Source of the DNA: Bacillota bacterium
GTDB taxonomy: Bacteria > Bacillota > Clostridia > Tissierellales > Sedimentibacteraceae
Reading direction: 5' to 3'
DNA length: 37,401 nt
Assembly: GCA_023416855.1 (NCBI GenBank)
Contig: JAEZGU010000065.1
Location: forward strand, 1-37,401
This document shows, piece by piece, positions 1 to 7,665 of the stretch. Under the pieces are notes generated by a model that worked only from the letters and a program-made list of their open reading frames with translations, made no database searches and was not told where the DNA came from. Position 1 is the first letter of the stretch. Each line of letters begins with the position of its first letter. The translations under genes were made by a program, and so were the position numbers.

Positions 1-1
1 T

Positions 2-946
2 AAAGTAGGTTTAGGACAAAATATATCAGTAGGAAAATCAAAGAGTGCTACAGCTGAAGCAACAGCAGTTGCTCAAGCAGATGTAACAATAGCAGCAGTA
101 GGTTTTGATGCTGATGGTAAAGTAGCAAGCGTAACAGTAGACGTAGCTCAAACAAAAGTTGCATTTGATAAAGATATGAAAGTTACTTCAGATAAAACAG
201 CAGAAGTTAAATCTAAGAAAGATTTAGGTCCTGACTATGGAATGTTAAAAGCATCATCTATAGGTAAAGAATGGTTTGAACAAATGGAAGCATTTGAAAA
301 CTGGATGATTGGTAAAACAGTTGATGAAATTAAAGGATTAAAGGTTAAAGAAAGAGACGAATCTCATAAAAATGTACCTGATGTTCCTGAATTAACATCA
401 TCAGTAACAATAACAGTTGAAAGCTACATAGCAGCTGTTGAAGAAGCTTGGAAAAATGCAGAAGATGCAAACGGAGCAGTAAATGTTGGTTTAGGAGTTA
501 AAACAGACATAGCAAGCTCTAAAGATAAAGCAGCAGATGTTAAACCAATGGCACAAGTTAATACTTATATGACTGCAGTAGCAGTAGATAAAGACGGCAA
601 AGTAGTTAAATCAATAGTTGACGTAGCACAAGTTAAAGTTAATTATGATGAAAACGGCGTTCTTACTACAGACTTAGCAGCTGAAGTTAAAACTAAGAAA
701 GAGCTTAAAGAAGGCTACGGAATGGCTAAAGCTTCATCTATAGGTAAAGAATGGTTTGAACAAATGGAAGCATTTGAAGATTGGATGATCGGTAAGACAG
801 TTGCTGAATTCACTGGCTTAAAAGTTAAAGAAAGAGATGCTAGCCATACAGCAGTTCCAGATGTTCCAGAATTAACATCATCAGTTACAATTACAGTTGA
901 TGGATATCAATCAGTAGTAAAAGAAGCAATATCTAACGCTAGATAA
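2..946 (+). CDS. Tandem-repeat protein resembling degenerate FMN-binding domains (5' truncated)
   Basis: The reading frame is open through the left edge, so the N-terminus and any export signal are missing. The visible 314 residues consist of two copies of a unit with a period of exactly 480 nt (160 aa). Each unit has a beta-rich half with a pattern like AVDKDGKV, then a KEWFEQMEAFE segment, and ends with PELTSSVTITV followed by a short helix. The ending resembles the FMN_bind domain of RnfG/NqrC, where an SGAT-type motif carries covalent FMN; here SSVT sits where SGAT would be (Thr codons 407-409 and 887-889). The gene for an ApbE flavin transferase lies immediately downstream, which supports a flavoprotein reading. 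The family assignment is inference from the motif and the neighbour; it could also be a non-flavinylated extracellular repeat protein. Confidence 0.6.
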   Translation, partial: KVGLGQNISVGKSKSATAEATAVAQADVTIAAVGFDADGKVASVTVDVAQTKVAFDKDMKVTSDKTAEVKSKKDLGPDYGMLKASSIGKEWFEQMEAFENWMIGKTVDEIKGLKVKERDESHKNVPDVPELTSSVTITVESYIAAVEEAWKNAEDANGAVNVGLGVKTDIASSKDKAADVKPMAQVNTYMTAVAVDKDGKVVKSIVDVAQVKVNYDENGVLTTDLAAEVKTKKELKEGYGMAKASSIGKEWFEQMEAFEDWMIGKTVAEFTGLKVKERDASHTAVPDVPELTSSVTITVDGYQSVVKEAISNAR

Positions 947-950
947 TTTA

Positions 951-986
951 TTTAACTCCCTCATTTTCGGGGGAGTTAAATTTTTG
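951..986 (+). terminator. Rho-independent terminator after the repeat protein
   Basis: A perfect 10-bp stem (951-960 with 971-980, TTTAACTCCC/GGGAGTTAAA) and a 10-nt loop are followed by a T run. It starts five bases after the stop codon and separates the repeat protein gene from apbE. Confidence 0.85.
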
Positions 987-998
987 TTTATCTGCTTA

Positions 999-1027
999 TT
1001 GATATTGTTAATAATTTTTGTTATTAT
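999..1027 (+). promoter_or_regulatory. Candidate promoter for apbE
   Basis: TTGATA (999-1004) and TATTAT (1022-1027) are 17 bp apart. A start about seven bases downstream would give a leader of only about ten bases, beginning at the ribosome-binding site, so this is a weak call. Confidence 0.4.
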
Positions 1028-1044
1028 ATTTTAGGGTGATAAAT

Positions 1045-2142
1045 ATGAAGAAAATAATTCCTTTATTATTAATAGGAATTTTAATTTTTGCTTTTTTAGC
1101 AGGATGTAACAGACAAAATCCTCCTACAAAAACAGAGTATCAAAAATACAATTATACAATTTATAAAGCATTTGATACTGTAACGCAAATAGTTGCTTAC
1201 AGTAAGTCAGAAGAAGAGTTTTTAAACCACGTTAAGAAAATGGAAAGTAGATTATTAGAACTTCATAAGTATTATGATAAATATAATGATTATGAGGGAA
1301 TTAATAATATTAAAACAATTAATGACAACGCAGGCGTAAAATCTGTTGAGGTTAGTGATGATATAATTAATTTAATTTTATTTTCAAAGAAAATGAATGA
1401 AGAAGTGAGTCATAAAACCAATATAGCAATGGGTTCTGTTCTTAAGATATGGCATGATTACAGAGAAGAAGGAACGGATAATCCTGAAAACGCAAAAATA
1501 CCTCCAATGGAGGCTTTAATTAAGGCTAATGAGCATACTGATATTGATAATGTAATAGTGGATATTGAAAATAGCACAGTTTATTTAAATGATCCATTAA
1601 TGAGATTAGATGTTGGAGCAGTGGCTAAGGGATATGCAACAGAAATAATAGTTGATGAAGCTATTGAGGATGGATTTGTTTCCGGTATTATAAGTGCGGG
1701 TGGAAATGTTAAAACATGGGGCCAACCTATGGACGGTATAAGAGAAAAATGGGGTGTAGGTATTCAGGATCCTGATAAGTTTAGATTTGTTGATGATAAT
1801 TTATTAGATACCATATATATAAACAATGCTTCTGTTGTAGCAAGTGGTGATTATGAAAGATTTTATAAAGTTGGAGATAAAATATTGCATCATTTAATTG
1901 ACCCGGATACATTAATGCCGGGAGATCACTTTAGAGCCGTTACATTAGTTACTGAAGATGCAGGAAATGCAGACTTTCTTTCAACAGCAGTATTTTTATT
2001 ACCATATGAAGAAGGAAGAAAACTAGTAGAATCTATGGATGGTGTCGAGGCTTTATGGATATTTAAGGATAAAACAGTAGTAGCAACTGAAGGTATGGAG
2101 CAAATTATGAGAAGCAAAGGTGCAACAGGTGCCTCTAAATAA
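1045..2142 (+). CDS. apbE: FAD:protein FMN transferase, ApbE family lipoprotein
   Basis: ApbE enzymes transfer FMN from FAD to a Thr or Ser in exported flavoproteins. The 365-residue protein starts with a lipoprotein signal ending in LAGC (Cys21), so it should be anchored to the outer face of the membrane. Family motifs visible are RLDVGAVAKGYATE, GGNVKTWG, HHLIDPDT and the NADFLSTAVF segment near the metal site. I chose the ATG at 1045 rather than the upstream in-frame codon at 1018 because AGGGTGAT precedes it at good spacing and the lipoprotein signal begins there. It lies directly after the repeat protein that may be its substrate, but behind a terminator, so it is probably transcribed separately. 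Confidence 0.93.
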   Translation: MKKIIPLLLIGILIFAFLAGCNRQNPPTKTEYQKYNYTIYKAFDTVTQIVAYSKSEEEFLNHVKKMESRLLELHKYYDKYNDYEGINNIKTINDNAGVKSVEVSDDIINLILFSKKMNEEVSHKTNIAMGSVLKIWHDYREEGTDNPENAKIPPMEALIKANEHTDIDNVIVDIENSTVYLNDPLMRLDVGAVAKGYATEIIVDEAIEDGFVSGIISAGGNVKTWGQPMDGIREKWGVGIQDPDKFRFVDDNLLDTIYINNASVVASGDYERFYKVGDKILHHLIDPDTLMPGDHFRAVTLVTEDAGNADFLSTAVFLLPYEEGRKLVESMDGVEALWIFKDKTVVATEGMEQIMRSKGATGASK

Positions 2143-2146
2143 AACG

Positions 2147-2371
2147 ATGGATGAATATAACTATATGACTTTTAAATCAGTTTCTTATGCTATGAAGGCA
2201 GAAGCTGTTTTTAAAAAAAACAATTTAAATTTTAAAATAATTCCTGTTCCAAGAAGCATCAGCTCAAGTTGCGGTTTGTGCATTAGATTCCATAAAGAAG
2301 ACAGTGATAAACTAATATCTGCAATTAATAATAATAATCTTGAATATGATAATATTTATACAAGTTGCTAA
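2147..2371 (+). CDS. DUF3343 family small protein (putative sulfur/selenium carrier-like)
   Basis: The 74-residue protein has the DUF3343 pattern: a short ferredoxin-like fold with FKIIPVPRSISSSCGLC in the middle. Cys42 and Cys45 form a CxxC, and there is a further Cys at the very C-terminus. Members of this family are annotated as putative Se/S carriers, but the biochemistry is not established. The ATG at 2147 follows the apbE stop by four bases; a GTG at 2120 would overlap apbE by 23 bp and has poor ribosome-binding spacing. The close spacing suggests co-transcription with apbE. The gene converges on the ZIP transporter, with only one base between the two coding ends. Confidence 0.75.
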   Translation: MDEYNYMTFKSVSYAMKAEAVFKKNNLNFKIIPVPRSISSSCGLCIRFHKEDSDKLISAINNNNLEYDNIYTSC

Positions 2372-2372
2372 T

Positions 2373-3113
2373 TTACATTGCAAATGAGAGATAGCAACCA
2401 CATATAAAGCCAATTAATATAAAAATAGCATTGCTCTTTCCTCGGTGTAATAAATTTGCTTCCGGTATAAGTTCATTTGACGTAACATAGAGCATACTAC
2501 TTGCTGCAGCTGATAGACAAAAGCCAATAAAGTATTTTGATATACTTCCAAGCATTGCTCCAAATACAGCACCGAAGGCAGTTGGTATACCTGTTAGCAA
2601 TGTTATAAACAGTACTAAAAGAGGAGAAGAACCAGCCATAATTAATGGAATACCTACGCTCATACCTTCGGGAATATCGTGTGCAGCAATAAGTATTCCT
2701 ATTTTTATGCCTAAATTTTCAGAATATACTAAGCTTGAACCCACAGCTATACCTTCAGGGAAATTGTGTAAACTCATACTGATAATTATTATTAAACTCA
2801 TTTTTATATAATTTAATTTTTTTCCGGTGTATTTTTTAAGTTTATTTGCCGGTATTAATTTTTCAGCAAAAAAAACAATTACTAAACCAAAAACAAGGCC
2901 TAATGTAACTATAAAGAAGCCACCAATCTCATATGCCTGAGGCATTAAATCAAATGATATAACCGAAAGCATTATGCCTGCAGCAAGCATAAGCATGGCT
3001 GCAGTAGTTTTGTCGTTAGGCTTTGGTATTAATACTGATAAAAGTCCTCCTATGAGTGTTCCTGTACCGCCAATTATAAAACCAAAAATAAAATAATATA
3101 GTATATCCATCAT
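2373..3113 (-). CDS. ZIP family divalent metal transporter
   Basis: This 246-residue integral membrane protein has about eight hydrophobic segments. It carries the two ZIP metal-site signatures, HNFPEG in TM4 and HDIPEG in TM5, which line the zinc/iron transport path. It most likely imports zinc or another divalent metal down its gradient. Two adjacent ATG codons (3113 and 3110) follow a GGGGGAT ribosome-binding site; the second has the better spacing. No metal regulator is adjacent. Substrate specificity cannot be read from the sequence. Confidence 0.88.
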   Translation of the reverse strand: MMDILYYFIFGFIIGGTGTLIGGLLSVLIPKPNDKTTAAMLMLAAGIMLSVISFDLMPQAYEIGGFFIVTLGLVFGLVIVFFAEKLIPANKLKKYTGKKLNYIKMSLIIIISMSLHNFPEGIAVGSSLVYSENLGIKIGILIAAHDIPEGMSVGIPLIMAGSSPLLVLFITLLTGIPTAFGAVFGAMLGSISKYFIGFCLSAAASSMLYVTSNELIPEANLLHRGKSNAIFILIGFICGCYLSFAM

Positions 3114-3181
3114 TATCCCCCTTCATTTAATTATATGTACAGGTTGTTATTTTAAGTAATAAAATATTAAGAAGTATATTC

Positions 3182-3210
3182 TTGTTTATGACCATAATGT
3201 AGTATATAAT
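3182..3210 (+). promoter_or_regulatory. Candidate promoter for tsaC
   Basis: TTGTTT (3182-3187) and TATAAT (3205-3210) are separated by 17 bp. Initiation would fall near 3217, placing both hairpin repeats that follow inside the tsaC leader RNA. Confidence 0.5.
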
Positions 3211-3213
3211 TGA

Positions 3214-3282
3214 AGGGAACGGCTTCTGTATCGTTTCGTTTAAAAATAATAATGTAGGGAACAATCTATGTATCGTTCCGTT
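3214..3282 (+). repeat. Two direct copies of a 27-bp hairpin-forming sequence
   Basis: Copies at 3214-3240 and 3256-3282 match at 21 of 27 positions with a 42-bp period. Each begins AGGGAAC and ends GTATCGTTYCGTT. Each can fold as a small hairpin (GGAAC/GTTCC in the second copy; one G-U pair in the first). The second copy abuts the GAGGTG ribosome-binding site of tsaC. Confidence 0.65.
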
Positions 3283-3295
3283 GAGGTGTAACAAA

Positions 3296-4348
3296 ATGAT
3301 AAATACAAAAATTGTCAAGGTAGACCCTGACAATATTGACTATAATATAATAAAGGAAGCATCTGAAATTATAAACAAAGGTGGAGTAGTTGTTTTTCCT
3401 ACGGAAACTGTTTATGGTATTGGTGCAGATGCATTAAATGATGAAGCAGTAGATAAAATTTTTAAAGCAAAAGGAAGACCGCAAGACAATCCATTAATTG
3501 TACATATATCTGATTATGAAGAATTATACGATTTGGTTTCTGATATTTCGGAAAATGTAAAGTTATTAGCTGATGAATTTTGGCCGGGTCCTTTAACAAT
3601 GATATTAAATAAAAAAAATATTTTGTCAGACAAAATTACTGCAGGCCTTAAAACGGCAGCAATTAGGCTTCCTATAAATAAGATTGCATTGGCTATTATA
3701 AAGATGAGCAAAAAACCAATAGCAGCTCCAAGCGCAAATACTTCAGGAAAACCAAGCCCAACAGAGGCAAAGCATGTTATAGAGGATTTAATGGGTAAGG
3801 TTGATATGATAATTGATGGCGGAAGCACAGATATAGGACTTGAGTCAACAGTAGTAGATATGACAAATGAGGTTCCTATGATATTAAGACCTGGTGGGGT
3901 TACAAAGGAAGATATAGTTCGCGTGCTTGGTCAATGTGATTATGAACCTTCAATTATTAAAAATGATGAAAATATAATACCTAAATCGCCGGGACAAAAA
4001 TATAGGCATTACTCACCTAAGGCAAGGGTTATACTATATAAAGGTACAATTGAGAGCATTGTTAACAGGATAAACAATGATTATATGAAATTTAGCACTG
4101 AAGGATTCAACGTAGGCATAATGTCAACTTTACAAACTGATGATTATTATAAGGAAAAAAATAAAATTGTTTTAGGAGATAGAACAAATCCACTTACTAT
4201 TTCGTCTAATTTATTTAGGGTACTAAGAGAATTTGACCATATGGGTGTCAATATAATTCTTGCGGAAGCATTAGATGAAGAAGGTTTGGGAAAAGCTATA
4301 ATGAATAGATTAGATAAGGCAGCCAGTGAAACTATTAATTTGAAGTAA
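3296..4348 (+). CDS. tsaC: L-threonylcarbamoyladenylate synthase (Sua5/YwlC type)
   Basis: The enzyme makes threonylcarbamoyl-AMP from threonine, bicarbonate and ATP, the first step of the t6A37 modification of ANN-decoding tRNAs. The N-terminal YrdC domain is clear (GGVVVFPTETVYGIGADA, KGRPQDNPLIVHI, AAPSANTSGKPSPT, LESTVVDM). A C-terminal Sua5 domain follows a PGQKYRHYSPKA linker, so at 350 aa this is the long Sua5 form rather than the short TsaC. The ATG at 3296 has GAGGTG upstream; an in-frame TTG at 3281 lies before that site. It heads a set with ywlE and rpiB, matching the ywlC-ywlE-ywlF cluster of Bacillus. Confidence 0.95.
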   Translation: MINTKIVKVDPDNIDYNIIKEASEIINKGGVVVFPTETVYGIGADALNDEAVDKIFKAKGRPQDNPLIVHISDYEELYDLVSDISENVKLLADEFWPGPLTMILNKKNILSDKITAGLKTAAIRLPINKIALAIIKMSKKPIAAPSANTSGKPSPTEAKHVIEDLMGKVDMIIDGGSTDIGLESTVVDMTNEVPMILRPGGVTKEDIVRVLGQCDYEPSIIKNDENIIPKSPGQKYRHYSPKARVILYKGTIESIVNRINNDYMKFSTEGFNVGIMSTLQTDDYYKEKNKIVLGDRTNPLTISSNLFRVLREFDHMGVNIILAEALDEEGLGKAIMNRLDKAASETINLK

Positions 4349-4371
4349 GGCGACATTAGATAAATGTCCCC
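4349..4371 (+). repeat. Short palindrome between tsaC and ywlE
   Basis: GGCGACATT (4349-4357) and AATGTCCCC (4363-4371) form a nine-base stem with one mismatch around a five-base loop. It starts at the base after the tsaC stop and lacks a T run, so it is not a typical terminator. It resembles the GGGGAC-type palindrome after fabZ. Confidence 0.55.
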
Positions 4372-4385
4372 TAAGAAGGTGAAAT

Positions 4386-4871
4386 ATGAATATTTTATTT
4401 GTTTGCACAGGCAACACCTGCCGTAGCAGTATGGCAGAGGGAATATTGAAAAAATACTTAAAAGAAAACAGTATTGAGAACATTTATGTGTCTTCAGCCG
4501 GAATAAGCGCATTCCAGGGACAAAAAGCAAATGAAAAAGCAGAAAATGTACTAAGAAAAAAAGGAATAGACATTAGCAGTCATAAATCAAGACAATTAAC
4601 TGAAGAAATCCTTAAGGATTCTGATTTAATATTAACTATGACAAATGCTCATAAAAATATAATATTGCAAGCAATACCTAATATTTCCAACAAGGTATAT
4701 ACATTAAAAGAATATGCTTATATAATCAATAGTGAAAGCATAGAAGGTCTCAATATTGATATTGAGGATCCATATGGTATGGATCATAATGTTTATGAGC
4801 AATGCGCAGAAGAAATAAAGCGTCATATAAGTAGAATTATTAATAAAATTAATAATATAAACGAGCAATAG
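4386..4871 (+). CDS. ywlE: Low-molecular-weight phosphatase, YwlE-type (candidate protein arginine phosphatase)
   Basis: The 161-residue protein has the LMW-PTP P-loop CTGNTCRS (nucleophile Cys7, Arg13) and the general acid Asp128 in EDPYG. Residue 11 of the P-loop is Thr. In Bacillus YwlE, Thr11 is the residue that gives preference for phosphoarginine, whereas tyrosine phosphatases carry Ile or Leu there. Its place between tsaC and rpiB matches the Bacillus ywlC-ywlE-ywlF order. The partner kinase McsB is not in this window. Phosphotyrosine activity remains possible. Confidence 0.85.
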   Translation: MNILFVCTGNTCRSSMAEGILKKYLKENSIENIYVSSAGISAFQGQKANEKAENVLRKKGIDISSHKSRQLTEEILKDSDLILTMTNAHKNIILQAIPNISNKVYTLKEYAYIINSESIEGLNIDIEDPYGMDHNVYEQCAEEIKRHISRIINKINNINEQ

Positions 4872-4899
4872 CTAATCAACAGCTATTCCATTTGCTCGT
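4861..4899 (+). other. Hairpin overlapping the ywlE stop codon
   Basis: The outer arms ACGAGCAA (4861-4868) and TTGCTCGT (4892-4899), with inner arms TAGCT (4869-4873) and AGCTA (4881-4885), form a bulged hairpin. There is no T run, so it is more likely an RNA-stability or processing element than a terminator. Confidence 0.5.
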
Positions 4900-4916
4900 C
4901 AATAACGGAGGATTAA

Positions 4917-5369
4917 ATGAAAATAGTATTGGGTTGTGACCATGGTGGCTTTGAATTAAAGGAAGCAATAAAAAAACATTTGCTAAAAGGTAATTATGAT
5001 ATAACTGATATTGGCGTTTACAATACAGATTCTGTAGATTATCCTGACTTTGGGAAAAAAGCTGCACAGATGGTGGCAAGTAATGAGGTAGATAGAGGAA
5101 TTATAGTTTGCGGAACAGGTATAGGTATATCAATAGCTGCAAATAAAGTAAAAGGAATAAGATGCGCTCTTTGTACCAACGAATATATGGCAAGAATGTC
5201 AAGAATGCACAATAATGCAAATATGCTTGCATTAGGAGAAAGGGTATTAGGCAAAGGAATAGCTACAGATATAGTTGATGCATGGCTTTCAACTGAATTT
5301 GAAGGTGGAAGACATGAGAATAGAGTAAATAAATTAATGGATATCGAAAAATTAAGAGTAGAGGAATAG
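4917..5369 (+). CDS. rpiB: Ribose-5-phosphate isomerase B
   Basis: The enzyme interconverts ribose 5-phosphate and ribulose 5-phosphate in the pentose phosphate pathway. The 150-residue protein shows the RpiB/LacAB signatures: GCDHGG at the N-terminus (Asp8, His9), the catalytic Cys65 in CGTGIG, and RMSRMHNNANMLALGER. Its ATG follows GGAGGATTAA. The next gene, wecA, begins one base after the rpiB stop, implying one transcript and translational coupling. Confidence 0.95.
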   Translation: MKIVLGCDHGGFELKEAIKKHLLKGNYDITDIGVYNTDSVDYPDFGKKAAQMVASNEVDRGIIVCGTGIGISIAANKVKGIRCALCTNEYMARMSRMHNNANMLALGERVLGKGIATDIVDAWLSTEFEGGRHENRVNKLMDIEKLRVEE

Positions 5370-5370
5370 T

Positions 5371-6399
5371 ATGGCTAATTATTTCATAGCTTTCATTTCA
5401 GCAGTTATTATATCGTTTATTATGACTCCACCGGCAAGGCGTCTTGCTATAAAGGTAGGGGCAATGGATGTACCAAAAGACACAAGAAAAATACATAGTA
5501 AACCAATGCCGTATTTTGGAGGTCTTGCAATTTATGTAGCAATTATATCTTGCATGTTTGTATACATGCCTCATACGAAGACTAACATATCCATTATGAT
5601 TGGAGCAACGATTATTGTATTAGCAGGAGTTGTTGATGATATGTATGATATGCCTGCTAAGGTTAAATTATTATTGCAAGTTATTGCGGCACTTGTTGCT
5701 ATTTATGGAGGAGTTCGTATTCATTTTATTACCAACCCTCTTTCTTCGACAGGTATGAGTTATTTGCTAAGCTGGTTATCTTTTCCAATAACATTGTTTT
5801 GGTTAGTTGGAATTACCAATACAATAAACTTAATAGATGGTATAGACGGACTTGCTTCTGGAGTTGCAAGTATTGCAGCTACAACTCTTTTATTTACGGC
5901 AGCTAATATGGGACACGACTTTATTGTTATGCAGTGTGCAATTATAGCAGGTGCTTCTTTAGGATTTTTACCATTTAATTTTAACCCTGCAAAAATATTT
6001 ATGGGAGATACAGGAGCATTGCTATTAGGGTATATGCTTGCTGTTACATCTGTTCTTGGTATGGTAAAAAGTGTGGCTGCAGTTGCATTAGCTGTTCCTA
6101 TATTTGCACTTGGATTACCCATATTTGATACAGCATTTGCAATTATCAGAAGATATATAAATAAAAAGCCTATTATGCAGGCAGACAAAGAGCATCTTCA
6201 TCATAAACTAATGAAATCAGGGTTAAATCAAAGACAGACTGTATTAATTATGTATTTTATTAGTATGATGCTTGGAATTGTTGCCGTATTAATAGCGGAT
6301 GCTGATCCTTTTAAGGGTATAATTCTTGCAACAATATCAGTACTTGTAGTATTTTATTTTGCTAAAAAAGCAGGATTGTTCAAAAGAAAAGAGCAATAG
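5371..6399 (+). CDS. wecA: Undecaprenyl-phosphate N-acetylglucosaminyl 1-phosphate transferase (WecA/TagO family)
   Basis: This multi-spanning membrane enzyme transfers a GlcNAc-1-phosphate from UDP-GlcNAc to undecaprenyl phosphate, starting synthesis of wall teichoic acid or another surface polymer. Family motifs present are VDDMYDMPAK (metal-binding Asp pair), NTINLIDGIDGLASG, FNFNPAKIFMGDTGA and the cytoplasmic HLHHKL. Length is 342 aa with about ten or eleven membrane segments. It is followed by wecB, so lipid carrier loading and UDP-ManNAc supply are encoded together, as for tagO and mnaA. Which polymer is made cannot be told from this window. Confidence 0.93.
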   Translation: MANYFIAFISAVIISFIMTPPARRLAIKVGAMDVPKDTRKIHSKPMPYFGGLAIYVAIISCMFVYMPHTKTNISIMIGATIIVLAGVVDDMYDMPAKVKLLLQVIAALVAIYGGVRIHFITNPLSSTGMSYLLSWLSFPITLFWLVGITNTINLIDGIDGLASGVASIAATTLLFTAANMGHDFIVMQCAIIAGASLGFLPFNFNPAKIFMGDTGALLLGYMLAVTSVLGMVKSVAAVALAVPIFALGLPIFDTAFAIIRRYINKKPIMQADKEHLHHKLMKSGLNQRQTVLIMYFISMMLGIVAVLIADADPFKGIILATISVLVVFYFAKKAGLFKRKEQ

Positions 6400-6409
6400 A
6401 GGAGGATGT

Positions 6410-7534
6410 ATGAATAAGATTAAGGTGCTTGTTATTTTTGGGACACGTCCTGAAGCTGTAAAAATGGCTCCAATAATAAAAGCATTGAAAAGCCAAGAAG
6501 AGTATTTTGATACTAAAATTTGCGTAACTGCTCAGCATAGGGAAATGCTTGATCAAGTTTTAAATATATTTGATATTAGACCTGATTATGATTTGAATAT
6601 TTTTAAAAATGGCCAGACTTTAACCGAAATAACCTGTAAAGCACTTATGGGATTAGAGGGAGTTATAGAAGATTTTAAACCAGATTTAATTCTTGTTCAA
6701 GGAGATACAACCACAGTTTTTTCAGGAGCTTTAGCTGCCTTCTACCATCAAGTAAAAATAGGTCATGTGGAAGCAGGTTTAAGAAGCTATAATTTATATT
6801 CTCCTTATCCGGAAGAAGCAAATAGAAAACTTACAGGAATAGTTACGGATTTTCATTTTGCACCTACAACAAAATCTAAAGAGAATTTATTAAAGGAAGG
6901 ATACCCTGAGGAAAAAATTTTTATAACAGGCAATACCTCCATAGATGCTTTAAAATGGGTTATAGATGAAAATTATAAATTTAAAGATGATATACTTAAC
7001 AATATAGATTTTGAAAATAATAAAGTAATTCTATTAACTGCTCATAGAAGAGAAAATATAGGCCAGCCCATGATAAATATATTTACTGCATTAAAAGAAA
7101 TATTAGAGAAAAACAGTGATGCAGAAGTAATTTACCCCATGCATTTAAATCCCAAAGTAAGAGAAATAGCAAGGGAAGTATTTAAGGATACAAAAGGAGT
7201 TTATTTAATTGAGCCGTTGGACTACTTACCATTTACTAATTTAATGTCAAAATGTTATTTAGTTGTAACAGACTCAGGTGGAGTGCAGGAGGAAGCCCCC
7301 TCATTAGGTAAGCCTGTACTTGTTGTAAGAAGAGAAACAGAGCGCCCTGAAGGGATAGAAGCAGGAACCGCTAAGTTAGTTGGAACAGATAAGTGTGTTA
7401 TTTTTAATGAAGTAAATACGCTTTTAAATAATAATATAGAGTATAAAAATATGGCGAATGCAGTTAATCCTTATGGGGATGGTAAGGCTGCTGAACATAT
7501 AGTTAAAGCTATTAAGGATGCCCTGTTGAAATAA
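6410..7534 (+). CDS. wecB: UDP-N-acetylglucosamine 2-epimerase (non-hydrolysing)
   Basis: The enzyme converts UDP-GlcNAc to UDP-ManNAc in the cytosol for surface polysaccharide or teichoic acid linkage units. The 374-residue protein shows the family signatures FGTRPEAVKMAP, HVEAGLRSYN, PEEANRK, LTAHRREN and TDSGGVQEEAPSLGKPVLV. The ATG at 6410 follows GAGGAGGATGT and begins at the conserved MNKIKVLVIFGTRPE; the longer frame from 6359 would overlap wecA and has no such support. It ends the tsaC-ywlE-rpiB-wecA-wecB series. Confidence 0.95.
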   Translation: MNKIKVLVIFGTRPEAVKMAPIIKALKSQEEYFDTKICVTAQHREMLDQVLNIFDIRPDYDLNIFKNGQTLTEITCKALMGLEGVIEDFKPDLILVQGDTTTVFSGALAAFYHQVKIGHVEAGLRSYNLYSPYPEEANRKLTGIVTDFHFAPTTKSKENLLKEGYPEEKIFITGNTSIDALKWVIDENYKFKDDILNNIDFENNKVILLTAHRRENIGQPMINIFTALKEILEKNSDAEVIYPMHLNPKVREIAREVFKDTKGVYLIEPLDYLPFTNLMSKCYLVVTDSGGVQEEAPSLGKPVLVVRRETERPEGIEAGTAKLVGTDKCVIFNEVNTLLNNNIEYKNMANAVNPYGDGKAAEHIVKAIKDALLK

Positions 7535-7540
7535 CAGGGC
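7520..7540 (+). terminator. GC-rich hairpin at the wecB stop
   Basis: A perfect eight-base stem GCCCTGTT/AACAGGGC (7520-7527 with 7533-7540) has a five-base loop that reaches into the stop codon. A T run does not follow directly; the adjacent palindromic element ends with a run of T, and the two together may terminate transcription. Confidence 0.5.
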
Positions 7541-7541
7541 A

Positions 7542-7605
7542 TTAGATTGCTGAAAAAGCCCCCTTGCTTCGTTGCCGTTCAGGATGAACTTTTTTAACAA
7601 TCTAA
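7542..7605. repeat. 64-bp MITE- or REP-like element with 17-bp inverted ends
   Basis: The ends TTAGATTGCTGAAAAAG and CTTTTTTAACAATCTAA are inverted repeats that match at 15 of 17 positions. They enclose 30 bp that are GC-richer than the surroundings (CCCCTTGCTTCGTTGCCGTT). The remainder of the gap up to acpP is AT-rich and holds the fab promoter. No transposase lies nearby. The structure suggests a small mobile palindrome, or a large hairpin after wecB. Confidence 0.55.
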
Positions 7606-7665
7606 CAAATATTGACAAATAATATAGATAAGTTAATTTTGTAACAATAAATCATTAAAAATATA

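Noticed and set aside
5760..6188. 142-codon open frame antisense to wecA
   Set aside because: It mirrors the conserved wecA coding frame, has no ribosome-binding site and no recognisable protein features.
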